NCBI GenBank assembly: GCA_029204225.1 | Contig: CM055108.1 | Coordinates: forward strand, 17,101,125 to 17,165,124 | Origin: Diphasiastrum complanatum | Lineage: Eukaryota > Streptophyta > Lycopodiopsida > Lycopodiales > Lycopodiaceae | Direction: 5' to 3' | Length of the DNA: 64,000 nt | Shown here: positions 1 to 10,584 of the stretch, in pieces | Layout: each line of letters opens with the position of its first letter | Position numbering within the stretch: position 1 is the first letter of the stretch | The notes under the pieces: model-generated | Database searches by the model: none | Told to the model about the DNA's origin: nothing | What the model saw: only the letters and a program-made list of their open reading frames with translations | Made by a program: the position numbers and the translations under genes

Positions 1-58
1 CCAAGAAGAAAAGGCTTCGATTGGTGTGGGACCACCAATCCAATAAGGAGGGGGATAA

Positions 59-1070
59 TGTTAGCATCTGTGCTAACACAAAAAAAAAAAGAAAAAAAAA
101 AAAGAGAAATAAAACTCCGTGGCATGTGTTTTGTAAGCACCACGTACGAGTGTCTGTTAATAAACTTCCACCATGGCATGTGTTTGTAAGCCCATGAGTA
201 GAAGCTTAAAAAATAATAAAATAGCTTAAACTTAGATTTAGAACTTAGACTTAGGAAACTTAAGATTAGGGATATGTTGTCTTAGGTTTTCCTAAGTTTA
301 GAAACTTTGAAGTTCTAAATCCCAAGTTAGAAGTTCTAGAAAGACTAGAAATAGATTAACCCATAAGTTAGTGGATACTTATGGAAGACCCTCCTTGCCA
401 TAAAAGGAGAGGTATTTGCCTTGTAAATAACACCTTTGAGATTAAGCTAACAAGTTCTCCGTTTTTGAGACTATCTCTCTATTTCATTTTGTTCCCTTTG
501 GGAAGGTGCATAGCTTGAGGGAAGGTGCCCGGGCCTCCTCTTGCCTCCTTCGCATTGGTTGTATTGTGGCATGTACTTTGCTGATTGATTATTAGTTAGC
601 CGCAATCTTTCATTCTAATTCCCTTTGGGTGTTAATCTAGAATCTAGTTTAATCACCTTGCTAGTTGGGTAAGCCTTAGTAAGGTTTTGAATTTTGTCAT
701 CTTAGTTAGTTTCATTTCTATTTCGGGCACTAGTTGGGTAAGCCTTAGTGCTTTCATCATTGTTTTCTATTTTTGCACTATGTTTGAAGCTTGGTAAAAC
801 TTAGAAAGTGGATGATCCTCTCTATACTACACCACATCATGAGTGGATCTAGCCAAACATTCGCAAATCAGATCTACTTCCAACAGTTGCAGTTTGTTTG
901 CGATAGCTTGCCAAGCCCTCACGCTTCGAATGACGTTCACGATCGTAGAGGCACCGCAAGGAAATGATTGGGGTCATCAGGCAGCTACAATGGCGAGGCA
1001 TCTTCACGATCCCAACACATGGATAGACAATGACGAGTTGCACGGACTACTACAACGGACATCCAAAAGC
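59..1070 (+). mobile_element. LTR-like segment of non-autonomous Gypsy-like element, copy 1
   Basis: Starts with TGTTAGCATC directly after a purine-rich tract (about 45-55) and TA-rich spacer, the usual arrangement of PPT and 3' LTR. It contains A tracts, repeated cttaga/aagttcta words and the phrase agttgggtaagccttag twice. The right boundary is unclear: no clean CA plus PBS was found, and from about 843 the sequence looks like degraded coding or leader DNA. No gene is supported here; the short ORFs at 843-1076 and 2790-3023 are the same non-conserved frame in the two copies. Confidence 0.55.
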
Positions 1071-1340
1071 TGTTAGGATTAAGTTTGAAGCTGTTTTTCT
1101 AATCTTGTAGCTTAAAACTAATCATCTCTCATGTTCCTCTATATATAGGATCAACGAGAGTGATGGTTGATTTGAGTTGATGAGTATTAGTCATGCACTA
1201 GAAGACACATATTGTCACACAAACAAATAGTAGCTAGTTCCTTGTAAGAAAAAATACCTCTCTTGCACCGACGCGTTGATATGGAAAACAGACAACGCTG
1301 AAAAATTGCTGTTGAAAACTTATTTGTGAAAAATAGAGTT
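1071..1340 (+). mobile_element. Partial Copia-type LTR (cut at duplication junction), copy 1
   Basis: Starts TGTTAGGATTAAG and resembles, in opposite orientation, the LTRs at 11436-11890 and 15076-15301; the shared core lies around ctctcttgcaccgacgcgttgat. It stops at the duplication junction at 1340, where the right-hand copy continues for about another 100 bases. A TATA-like element (tatatata at about 1141) fits the U3 region of an LTR promoter. Confidence 0.6.
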
Positions 1341-1990
1341 ATCCAATGACAAAAGAACAAGGTGGCTACATATTGTCAGATTTGGACCAGTGTCAGACAC
1401 ATAAAGAAGCAGTCAAACTCCTGGATCCACAACCTCTCTGGCGCCATCAGCTCTTCCTACAAAGTAAGACCTCGATGGCACGGTATATCGAAGCTCCCTC
1501 CAATATGCGCACAAATCCTTATTACTATCCAGTAGCAAGGCGAGAACCGTTTCTTGCCACCAAGGTCAAGAATAGGATATTTTGGCCCAAGCTCATAGGC
1601 GTCGATACCAGCAACTTAGCCAAAGACATGTTCACCAACTGCCGTGTATTCTACCAGAAGCACTATGGCAACTCTGATCGCGACGTTAGATATTTTGCGA
1701 ACAATTGCGGCCTGGTAGCAATTCTGGCAGAACTCAAGGGTTTTTGGAATCGAAGGCACAGTCACTTCAGCCCTGCACATTGATATGGTGGAGCTATGAA
1801 AAACCCACAACATTTTACAAGGTATGCTCCATTATTACAAACCAATGCCCTTCCTGAACAAACTACGGTGGCAAATGATGGAGGGCATCGGCACCACAAT
1901 CTACCACTCCCAACAACAACAGTCTCGTCTCCAAGAAGCACAGAAGATCCAAGAAGAAAAGGCTTCGATTGGTGTGGGACCACCAATCCA
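1341..1990 (+). pseudogene. Conserved unrecognised ORF of non-autonomous LTR element (copy 'A')
   Basis: An open frame at 1346-1783 (145 codons), followed after a stop and frame change by a second stretch (about 1796-1975), encodes a protein related to translations at 52200-52745 (plus) and 56622-57030 (minus). Shared features are WR-x-QLF near residue 32, an A-x-x-Y stretch, then NP followed by aromatic residues (about residue 56), and a later VFYQ/VYYQ-like block. The last residues before the polypurine tract read GVGPP, also present at the end of the element finishing at 37.09 kb. No known domain is recognised. It lacks protease, RT and integrase, so it is likely a structural (gag-like) or accessory protein of a non-autonomous element; this role is inference. 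Confidence 0.6.
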
Positions 1991-2006
1991 ATAAGGAGGG
2001 GGATAA
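1988..2006 (+). other. Polypurine tract plus spacer before LTR
   Basis: The run aataaggaggggga followed by TAA and then TGTT marks the plus-strand priming site of an LTR retroelement. The same arrangement occurs at 42-58 (duplicate) and at 37076-37089, with related versions at 20980-20996 and, on the minus strand, 56341-56353. Confidence 0.7.
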
Positions 2007-3017
2007 TGTTAGCATCTGTGCTAACACAAAAAAAAAAGAAAAAAAAAAAAGAGAAATAAAACTCCGTGGCATGTGTTTTGTAAGCACCACGTACGAGTGT
2101 CTGTTAATAAACTTCCACCATGGCATGTGTTTGTAAGCCCATGAGTAGAAGCTTAAAAAATAATAAAATAGCTTAAACTTAGATTTAGAACTTAGACTTA
2201 GGAAACTTAAGATTAGGGATATGTTGTCTTAGGTTTTCCTAAGTTTAGAAACTTTGAAGTTCTAAATCCCAAGTTAGAAGTTCTAGAAAGACTAGAAATA
2301 GATTAACCCATAAGTTAGTGGATACTTATGGAAGACCCTCCTTGCCATAAAAGGAGAGGTATTTGCCTTGTAAATAACACCTTTGAGATTAAGCTAATAA
2401 GTTCTCCGTTTTTGAGACTATCTCTCTATTTCATTTTGTTCCCTTTGGGAAGGTGCATAGCTTGAGGGAAGGTGCCCGGGCCTCCTCTTGCCTCCTTCGC
2501 ATTGGTTGTATTGTGGCATGTACTTTGCTGATTGATTATTAGTTAGCCGCAATCTTTCATTCTAATTCCCTTTGGGTGTTAATCTAGAATCTAGTTTAAT
2601 CACCTTGCTAGTTGGGTAAGCCTTAGTAAGGTTTTGAATTTTGTCATCTTAGTTAGTTTCATTTCTATTTCGGGCACTAGTTGGGTAAGCCTTAGTGCTT
2701 TCATCATTGTTTTCTATTTTTGCACTATGTTTGAAGCTTGGTAAAACTTAGAAAGTGGATGATCCTCTCTATACTACACCACATCATGAGTGGATCTAGC
2801 CAAACATTCGCAAATCAGATCTACTTCCAACAGTTGCGGTCTGTTTGCGATAGCTTGCCAAGCCCTCACGCTTCGAATGACGTTCACGATCGTAGAGGCA
2901 CCGCAAGGAAACGATTGGGGTCATCAGGCAGCTACAATGGCGAGGCATCTTCACGATCCCAACACATGGATAGACAATGACGAGTTGCACGGACTACTAC
3001 AACGGACATCCAAAAGC
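2007..3017 (+). mobile_element. LTR-like segment of non-autonomous Gypsy-like element, copy 2
   Basis: Right-hand duplicate of 59-1070. Same TGTT start after the polypurine tract and same internal words. The uncertainty about the right boundary applies here too. Confidence 0.55.
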
Positions 3018-3384
3018 TGTTAGGATTAAGTTTGAAGCTGTTTTTCTAATCTTGTAGCTTAAAACTAATCATCTCTCATGTTCCTCTATATATAGGATCA
3101 ACGAGAGTGATGGTTGATTTGAGTTGATGAGTATTAGTCATGCACTAGAAGACACATATTGTCACACAAACAAATAGTAGCTAGTTCCTTGTAAGAAAAA
3201 ATACCTCTCTTGCACCGACGCGTTGATATGGAAAACAGACAACGCTGAAAAATTGCTGTTGAAAACTTATTTGTGAAAAATAGAGTTGCGACGTTCTGCC
3301 TATGATGTGTAATCTATGAATGATTTTGATGCTTGTTTATAGTATATATACTTCCGTTGTTATTAAGAATTATCTACTATTCAT
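3018..3384 (+). mobile_element. Copia-type LTR (plus orientation), complete on the right
   Basis: TGTTAGGATTAAG to ctactattcataa. The last 100 bases, missing from copy 1, align with the reverse complement of 11436-11540 (shared words atgcttg, tatacttc, attatctactattcataa). It is followed by a degenerate tRNA primer-binding-like stretch (aaatcagatttgcag) and then leader sequence, so this is the 5' LTR side of a decayed element. Confidence 0.6.
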
Positions 3385-3600
3385 AAACTTAAATCAGATT
3401 TGCAGTGTCAGCCCGCCCCCAGAAGATGATTGATCATAGTATGAAGCAGTAGCTACAACTACACAGATTGACTCTATCTGAGTAGTAGATTCATACAAGA
3501 TTAATCGTGTACATATGAGAATAATCTCACTATGACCTAGAGATAAACACATTCTTATCTGGCAGATTCCTCCAAAATCCACATATGTTACTCACATATT
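3385..3600 (+). mobile_element. Copia leader relic
   Basis: Aligns with the reverse complement of 11270-11435: both contain gaatgaagcagtagct-like and agat(t/c)gact(c/t) words. It is the untranslated leader downstream of the primer-binding site. The 62-codon minus-strand frame here is not coding. Confidence 0.45.
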
Positions 3601-5086
3601 TCACTAGAAATCTTGTAACTCAACTACTAAAACAAATTTGTTTCTCCTGAGTAAATAACAATTATTAAGAAGTAAAGGATTAAGTAAGAAAGTGAGAAAT
3701 AGATTTGAGGGCCTCTAATTTTGTAAATAATGAGATACCACATTGGGATCTAGATTAAACCTCGACATTTTCCAAAATACCCCACATTTTATCAATGATT
3801 TTTTTATTTTTCTCATACCATGACTAGGTACTAAAATATTCCATTGAGAATCAGATTTTCACAGTCCTAGAATTTCCTTTCCGAAATTACTGATGTCCCA
3901 TACCATCAGCTCTTCCTTCTAGAAAACCCTTAACTGCCCTATCTGATATTCTAGAGATCAACATCAACTAGTTGTCCTATAATCCATATACGATATTGTT
4001 CCCAAAATCTGGAAAATCCATTCATTTGGATGACTGGCACGCCTATTAGATGGATACCACAAATCCACACCTGATCTAGTGATTTAAACAGAAGAATTAA
4101 CATGGTTCAACATTATATTCTGATCCTTCCAAGTTAGCCAGAAGCTTCAAAACCCTAATGATGCATCAACTTTAGGGACAAGCTTTTGTCAACTAATAGA
4201 TCCAATGTAATCCATGTATCAAATTCTACTTCTAGCATCACAATTGACATCCAAACTACAGATAAACTCAACAAAAATATCAGTTATGAACTCAACTAAA
4301 TGAATTCTATCTAGGAAATTAATATCCGGTATTAAGCAATTATTTACAGGGATTACAAAATCCTAACTGCAAAATACATTTTCGCTCACACTTACTACCT
4401 CTAATGTCTACTATTCTTCCACTCTTTGAATTTTCAGTCCCTTGAAAATCTGTCAGCTAAGGTACAATCAAGACATAAAAACATTAGTAAATGTTAAAAG
4501 AAATGAATTATTGTAGGAAAAAAGTCAGAAACAATTTCACTTCTATCCTATATTTGGGTTAATAATTGATATACAAAAATCACCTACTAGCATAAAAAAT
4601 AGTACTAGTATGATCTTTTGCATATAATTCACCATAGGATTTAACCAGAAATGAAATCAGTTTTTTTCTTTTGATCAGTCCCTATCAATTACAATTTTTC
4701 CAATAAAATTGGACCGTTCTTTCTTTTCATTAAACTAGCTTAAGCATTGCTTCGTTAAAGTTGTCTGTAATGAATGGAAAATCCATAAAACTTGGATTCG
4801 GGTACTTTTTTCCTGTATTCAACACAAAAAAAATTTGTCAAATAAAGAAATATCTCCAAATATTATCCACTTTATTCCAACTAATCACTTTAACAAGTAT
4901 CTCAAAAGCTTTGGTTTGTTCAATCCTAATGATCAAAATCATCAAGAACACAATAACAAACCCATCGGTGTTCCACCGATTTGAAAAAGAGAAAACCAAA
5001 AACACGATTAAACTCCATTTTGCTATTAATCACTGGTCACGACTTCGACGACTTTGGATCTTCAAGCCACTTTGACGCTACTATTG
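3601..5086. other. Non-coding stretch, nothing recognised
   Basis: A+T-rich DNA with no protein similarity recognised on either strand. The 104-codon plus-strand frame at 4761-5075 is low-complexity and has no motif. The last 50 bases (acttcgacgacttt words) resemble leader sequence found again at 11270-11330, so the right part probably belongs to the decayed Copia interrupted by the insertion at 5092. Confidence 0.4.
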
Positions 5087-5091
5087 TAGAT
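5087..5091. other. Target-site duplication, left copy
   Basis: TAGAT immediately left of the element, matched by TAGAT at 11265-11269 immediately right of it. Five bases is the usual duplication made by Copia integrases. Confidence 0.85.
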
Positions 5092-5773
5092 TGTAAAAAT
5101 TACAGCAAATAAGGATCCTAAAACACTTGAAATGATGAGGGAAACAATAGATTATGATTTCATAAGATTAGCACAAGTTGAACCATCAAAATCCATCAAA
5201 AATCTATGCTTGAACCTCACTAAACGGCCCAAATCCTTGAAGAAGGCTTCACACGTGTGAAAGTACGGCCTCCCATAGTCTGAGTACTGTACACCAGACC
5301 TACATTCAATCCTATAATCATTAGTAATCACAAGTACTCAAACAATTATGAACATAGAGAGCAATTGCACCATTATGAGAGAAAAAACATGAAATTGCTT
5401 GATTGATTTTGGTGAGATATCATCACCTATATATACATGATCCATCACGGTTTTGGGCAGGTATGAGTAGCCCTAAACCTATCCCTAATGCTAATTTTGG
5501 TGGATCTTTCATCCCTACCAAGTTAGGGTTGGAATCTTGGAGATCCCTCAACAATGCAAAAATTACCAAAAATAGCTCCTATTTTTTCTCCCTTGTATCT
5601 AAGCATAATTTGGACTCATTCCAAAGGTTCTAACGCTTAGGTCTACTTGAGAACATCCTTATGAATGGAATCCTATGCTATTTGGCACGTGTGACAAGCC
5701 ACATCATGACCATCTAACTATTTACAATTCATATGACCAAAACTAGTCAAGCTAGAATTGTGAATTTTTAACA
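5092..5773 (-). repeat. 3' LTR of intact Copia
   Basis: 682 bases, ends TG...CA on both strands (plus strand TGTAAAAATTAC to TTTTTAACA). Pairs with 10585-11264. Confidence 0.93.
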
Positions 5774-5787
5774 CTCCTCCTCACTAT
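5774..5787 (-). other. Polypurine tract of intact Copia
   Basis: On the minus strand the sequence just before the 3' LTR reads GTGAGGAGGAG, a purine run suited to plus-strand priming. It directly follows the stop codon of gag-pol. Confidence 0.8.
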
Positions 5788-8700
5788 CTAGCTTGGTTCA
5801 ATCATTGCTTTACTAATCACTCCAAGTGATGATCTGAACTTCATAAAAGGTGTCTTTTGAAGTGGTTTAGTAAGTAGATCAGCTACACATTCATTGCTTG
5901 GAACATGCTCCAAAGCAATCTCCTTGGCTTGCACCATTTCTCTCACAAAGTGATGGCATATCTCAATGTGCTTAGATCTTGCATGGAAGATTGGGTTAGA
6001 TGCAAGGTGTTGGGCTGATATATTGTCATTGTAGATGATTGGTGCCTCCTCTGAATCCATGATCTTTAGCTCCACCAATAATCTCTTGATCCAAAGTACC
6101 TCCTTTGTAGTGGTTGTCAAAGCTTTGTACTCGGCCTCGGTTGAAGATAGAGATATAGTTTCTTGCTTTTTTGAAAGCCATGAAACCACACCTTCTCCTA
6201 TGAAAGTTGAATAGGCACTTGTTGATTTCCTATCCCTCTTGTCCCCTGCAAAATCTGAATCACTAAATGCATGAAGGTTAATCACATCTCCTCTATATAG
6301 AATCCCAAAATCCAATGTACCCGAGATGTATCTTAGAATCCTCTTAGCCTTTTTCCAATGGATATTCAATGGCTTTTGCATGGATTGGCTCAACCTACAT
6401 AAACTAAAGCTAAGATCTGGTCTAGTTATAGTGATCCACATTAAGGAACCTATAAGTTGCCTAAACAAAGTGATGTCCATGAAGGATCTTTCATCATCTT
6501 CATTTGGCACTTTTACATCTTGCTCCATTGGTGTGTCAACACTTTTGCATACTTCCATCTTAAACTTCTTCAAAAGACTTTGAGCATAGTTTACTTGACT
6601 TATAAAGATAAAATCAGACCCTCTAAGTACTTCTATGCCTCTAAGTACTTCTATGCCTAAGATGAAGTGAAGACACCCTAGATCTACAATCTTGAACTCT
6701 AAGGATAGATCTATCTTGATTTTTTCAATACCATCAACACCATTTCCACTAATGATGATGTCATCTACATAAATGAGTAAAAGTACAATACCAACATCAT
6801 CAAACTTAATGTAAAGAGTAGGATCATATTCACTTTGAACAAAAGAAAGTGAAATAAGATAGCAATGTAGTCTTGAATTCCAAGATCTCGAGGCTTGCTT
6901 CAAGCCATAGATGCTTCTTTGGAGATGGCATACTTTGTTCTCCATTCCATGCTTGATGAACCCTTGTGGCTGCTCCATATAGATATCCTCTTTCAAAAAA
7001 CCATTCAAAAAAGCATTAGAGACATCCATTTGACATAGAATCCATCCAAAATGTGATGCAAGTGCAATGATTAGTCTTATTGTGACCATCTTGGCCACGG
7101 GTGCAAAAGTTTCCTCATAGTCTATCCCTCTCTCTTGAGCATAACCTTTTGCAACTAATCTTGCTTTATGTTTGTTAACACTCCCATTTGCACTCAACTT
7201 AAGCTTGAAGACCCACTTGCATCCTATTACATTCCTTTGAGGTCTCTCAACAAGCAACCAAGTTTCATTCTCAATCAAGGCATCATACTCATCCAACATA
7301 GCTTTATACCATTCTTTGGAGTTCAATGCATCTTCAACATTAGACGGTTCTTCAAAACTAGATAAAGCATTAGAAGTGGATGAGATACCCTCAATTTGTT
7401 GTCCTTTGCCTTGATATGTGAGCCTTGATGACTCCACTTTTGCCCTTGAAGATCTCCTTGGTGTGATAGGTGGGTTTGGTGCTTGCTCCTCCATGAGCTC
7501 CTCCTCAAAACCAAGATCTTGCTCCTCGGCCATCTTCTTCTTGATTGTTGGAGCACTTGAGCCTTCTTCAAGCATATGCATATGATGTTCATCAAAGATG
7601 ACATCCCTTGAAACAACAAATTTGTTCAAGGATGGGAGATAGACTTTGTAGCCCTTGCTTGAGCTTGCATATCCAAGCATGATCCCTCTTGTGGAAGATG
7701 GATCCTCCTTGGTTCTTGTTTCCAATGGCACATGCACATAACATATACACCCAAAAACTTTCAAGTGATTAAGATTGGGTTTCTTTCCATACAACATCTC
7801 ATAAGGATTTTTGCCTTCAATTGCTTTGCAAGACACCCTATTCATCAAGTAGTTTGCACATACAAGAGACTCACCCCAAAAGGATTTGGGCAGACAAGCA
7901 TCTAATCTTAAAGCCTTAGAACATTCACATAATGTTCTATTCCTTCTTTCAGCAACTCCATTTTGTTGAGGAGTGTAAGGACAAGAAGTCTCTTTCCTGA
8001 TCCCTTCCTCCTCACAAAAGGCCTTGAACTCATTGGAGATGAATTCTCCACCATTGTCACTTCTAAGAATCTTGATGCTATGATTATTATGCTTTTCCAC
8101 AAACAACTTGAACTTTACAAAAGTATCAAATACTTGAGACTTGAAGAAAAGTAAGAACACCCAACAATATCTTGAGTAGTCATCAATGAAGGTTAAAAAC
8201 ATGGATGAACCTCCATTAGATTTGGTGCTAGCAATGTGCACATCCGAGTGTATGAGTTCAAGAGGATGAGATGACTTTGTGATGGAGTTAGAAAACACCT
8301 TTTTATGTGCCTTGGATAAGGCACAAGCTTCACAAACCTTAACTTCCTTCCCAATAGACCTTGGTAGGCCTAAAGCATACTCCTCCTTGATCATAGCCTC
8401 CATGGAACCCGAGTTGACATGTCCAAGTCTTTTGTGCCATAAAGTAAAGGTAGATATCTTGCTCTTCTCGACCAACATGACAACATTAGTATCCACAAAT
8501 GCATCCAGCTTATAAAGTTTGCCAAGTCTAGTGCCCTTAGCCACTATCTTACCCTTCTTCTTGATGAAACATTCATTTGAAGCAAAGTCAACATTGAAAC
8601 CATTGTCTACCATTTGGCCAACACTTAGTAGATTCTTTGTTATTGTAGGAATGTACAAAACACCTTCTATGTTGATCTTTTTGGAGGATCCTAAGCAAAG

Positions 8701-9774
8701 GGGAATGCTACCAACTCCTTCAATCTTACAAGCTTCATCATTTGCTGTATAGATAGACTTTATAGGTCCATCATAAGATAAGAGAGAAGAGAAAAACTCC
8801 CTTTTACTAGTCATGTGTGAACTAGCACCCGAGTCAATCCACCAAGGATCTTCTCCTTTGAAGCCTGTTGAAGAAAATATGGACATCATGAGAGAGTCCT
8901 CATGTGAACTCTCCTCCTCCTCCTCTTTGCTCATGTTGGCTTGGCTTTGATCTTGCTTCCTCTTGAAGCATTCCGAGGCATAATGCCCCATCTTGCTACA
9001 ATAGTAGCACTTCATCTTTGATTTGTCCTTCTTGACTTTGGTAGTTGATGGAGATGCCTTTGAGGGTCCTTCTTGATCCTCAAGCTTTGTAGACTTCTTG
9101 AATGTTGATACTTTGCCTTTGGACTTGCCTTTGCCTCTGGTGAAGAGAGCTTGGTCATCTCCACCTTGGATGGAAAGCCTATCCATCCTCTCTTGCATTT
9201 GGCTCCTTCTTGATTCCTCGGCCATGAGTGCGCCTTGGAGTTCTTCAAGTATGGGTAGCTTACCCATAATTGCATATCCCTGAACCAAATTGTCAAATTC
9301 AAAGCTTAGTCCATTCAATATGAGTTGAACAAGCTCTTCATCCTTGATAGGATCACCTATAAAGGCTAGCTCTTTGTTCAATTCCTTTACTCTTAGGACA
9401 AAAGTATGTGCACTCTCTCCTTTCTTTTGATAGCTTCTATAGATTTGATTCTTCAAAGCTAACATTCTAGTTTGGTTCTTGGATTCATAGACCTTTCGAA
9501 AAGTCTCCCAAGCATCTTGAGCTGAAGTGCAATCTCCTACCTCTCTTAAGAGTTCATTTGCAACATTCATTTTTATGCAATGTAGTGCAACATTGCACCT
9601 CTTGATGTATTTGGCTTTTTCTTGAGGATGAATAGGTTCACCCTCCTTACCATTTACAATTTCCATCAGATCTTGCATGATCATGATGGATTCCATTCTA
9701 ACTTTCCATATGGAATAGTTAGTTTTGTTGAGCCTTTCATTAGTATCCAAAAGATATGCATTTATAGATGCCAT
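5788..9774 (-). CDS. Copia gag-pol polyprotein, 1,328 aa, intact
   Basis: Encodes every protein needed for Copia transposition. In order: gag with a KTNYSIWKVRME start (about residues 17-28) and UBN2-like core (to about 180); CCHC zinc knuckle with Cys256, Cys259, His264 and Cys269; aspartic protease DSGA at 314-317; pre-integrase LWHKRLGH near 445; integrase with Asp511, Asp573 (DNGGEF) and Glu609 (GVAERRN); reverse transcriptase from about 835 with YVDD at 1002-1005; RNase H with a SDSDFAGD motif near 1145 and the HIEICHHFV block near 1275. Length is normal for a single-ORF Copia. An 18-bp in-frame tandem repeat gives GIEVLR twice (about 1040-1051), in the region after YVDD. The ATG at 9774 is the first in frame and precedes the usual gag start. 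Confidence 0.95.
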   Translation of the reverse strand: MASINAYLLDTNERLNKTNYSIWKVRMESIMIMQDLMEIVNGKEGEPIHPQEKAKYIKRCNVALHCIKMNVANELLREVGDCTSAQDAWETFRKVYESKNQTRMLALKNQIYRSYQKKGESAHTFVLRVKELNKELAFIGDPIKDEELVQLILNGLSFEFDNLVQGYAIMGKLPILEELQGALMAEESRRSQMQERMDRLSIQGGDDQALFTRGKGKSKGKVSTFKKSTKLEDQEGPSKASPSTTKVKKDKSKMKCYYCSKMGHYASECFKRKQDQSQANMSKEEEEESSHEDSLMMSIFSSTGFKGEDPWWIDSGASSHMTSKREFFSSLLSYDGPIKSIYTANDEACKIEGVGSIPLCLGSSKKINIEGVLYIPTITKNLLSVGQMVDNGFNVDFASNECFIKKKGKIVAKGTRLGKLYKLDAFVDTNVVMLVEKSKISTFTLWHKRLGHVNSGSMEAMIKEEYALGLPRSIGKEVKVCEACALSKAHKKVFSNSITKSSHPLELIHSDVHIASTKSNGGSSMFLTFIDDYSRYCWVFLLFFKSQVFDTFVKFKLFVEKHNNHSIKILRSDNGGEFISNEFKAFCEEEGIRKETSCPYTPQQNGVAERRNRTLCECSKALRLDACLPKSFWGESLVCANYLMNRVSCKAIEGKNPYEMLYGKKPNLNHLKVFGCICYVHVPLETRTKEDPSSTRGIMLGYASSSKGYKVYLPSLNKFVVSRDVIFDEHHMHMLEEGSSAPTIKKKMAEEQDLGFEEELMEEQAPNPPITPRRSSRAKVESSRLTYQGKGQQIEGISSTSNALSSFEEPSNVEDALNSKEWYKAMLDEYDALIENETWLLVERPQRNVIGCKWVFKLKLSANGSVNKHKARLVAKGYAQERGIDYEETFAPVAKMVTIRLIIALASHFGWILCQMDVSNAFLNGFLKEDIYMEQPQGFIKHGMENKVCHLQRSIYGLKQASRSWNSRLHCYLISLSFVQSEYDPTLYIKFDDVGIVLLLIYVDDIIISGNGVDGIEKIKIDLSLEFKIVDLGCLHFILGIEVLRGIEVLRGSDFIFISQVNYAQSLLKKFKMEVCKSVDTPMEQDVKVPNEDDERSFMDITLFRQLIGSLMWITITRPDLSFSLCRLSQSMQKPLNIHWKKAKRILRYISGTLDFGILYRGDVINLHAFSDSDFAGDKRDRKSTSAYSTFIGEGVVSWLSKKQETISLSSTEAEYKALTTTTKEVLWIKRLLVELKIMDSEEAPIIYNDNISAQHLASNPIFHARSKHIEICHHFVREMVQAKEIALEHVPSNECVADLLTKPLQKTPFMKFRSSLGVISKAMIEPS

Positions 9775-10572
9775 CTAGTCTCCTAATCAAGGACTTGACA
9801 CAAATGAAGGTTACTTCTATTGATTTGATTGAAGGTCTACCTTATCCCACTTCTTAGGGACCTGAAAAGATTAGTAATAGAATTCCTATAAAGATCTAAG
9901 AATGATCTCTAACAAAATCAAATCATAGAATACTAGAAACAATGCACTTGCTTGATTGAAGTAGACAATACTAGTAGAATTGCCCTCTTTCTATAAAGAA
10001 CATTAAAGCTTCCAAATGATCTGATCAAGAGTGAATTTCAGCAACCTAATATACTTCCAAAATCACTTGTAAAAGATCTAAATGGAACTTAATGAGGATG
10101 CAACACAATCTACTATCCAATCACAAGCAAAAAATGATCAAAATTGATGAAAAATTGATCTAATTTGGTGCATAAGTCAAGCAATGGTTGGACTGAACAT
10201 AAATCACTTTAGGAGGTGTCTACTACACCTTAGATCAGCCTTGAAGAGTCCCCAAAACTCTGATCTTCCCTCTCCTTGAATGCTAGAAAGCCTCCTCTAT
10301 GAAATCACCTCCAAAACTTGCTTAGAAATCAATGCTTGGAGCAAGCAAAACTTGCTATCTTGGTAATGTGAATCGAATTCAACTTTGCCTCTGGTTTTAG
10401 ACACCTAAACACCTGCAAATGAAGTCACACAACACCAATCTCCAATGTATTTGACTCACTTTGAGTTCTAGAATCAATACTAGATGCTAAGATCCAATCT
10501 ACACAAGATTTAGATCAAAAATTATGATCAAATTGAATGAAAACCAAGGATTTAGCTCATTTCAACCTTTAG
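9775..10572 (-). other. Untranslated leader of intact Copia
   Basis: About 800 bases between the primer-binding site and the gag start. No ORF of note; expected to hold the RNA packaging signal and leader, though no specific motif is identified. Confidence 0.7.
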
Positions 10573-10584
10573 GCTCTGATACCA
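10573..10584 (-). other. Primer-binding site (initiator Met tRNA)
   Basis: Minus strand reads TGGTATCAGAGC directly after the LTR end, the standard site complementary to the 3' end of initiator methionine tRNA used by plant Copia elements. Confidence 0.95.

Larger units (their letters stand above)
1..3287 (+). repeat. Tandem duplication, unit about 1.95 kb, left unit cut by window edge
   Basis: Bases 1-1340 match 1949-3287 almost perfectly; by eye there are about four substitutions and a one-base A-tract difference. The left copy stops at 1340 and the next base starts sequence that belongs at the head of the right copy (1341 onward), whereas the right copy runs on past 3287 into the natural continuation of a Copia-type LTR. 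That is the pattern of a simple head-to-tail duplication rather than two independent LTRs. Each unit carries the end of a Gypsy-like internal region, a polypurine tract, an LTR-like segment starting TGTTAGCATC and part of a Copia-type LTR. The near identity implies a recent event. Confidence 0.85.

Noticed and set aside
59-3287. The two 1.3-kb repeats as the LTR pair of one short element with a 0.67-kb body
   Set aside because: The shared sequence also covers the region before the LTR start (1-58 equals 1949-2006), and the right copy continues into native Copia LTR past the repeat end. A tandem duplication explains both; an LTR pair does not.
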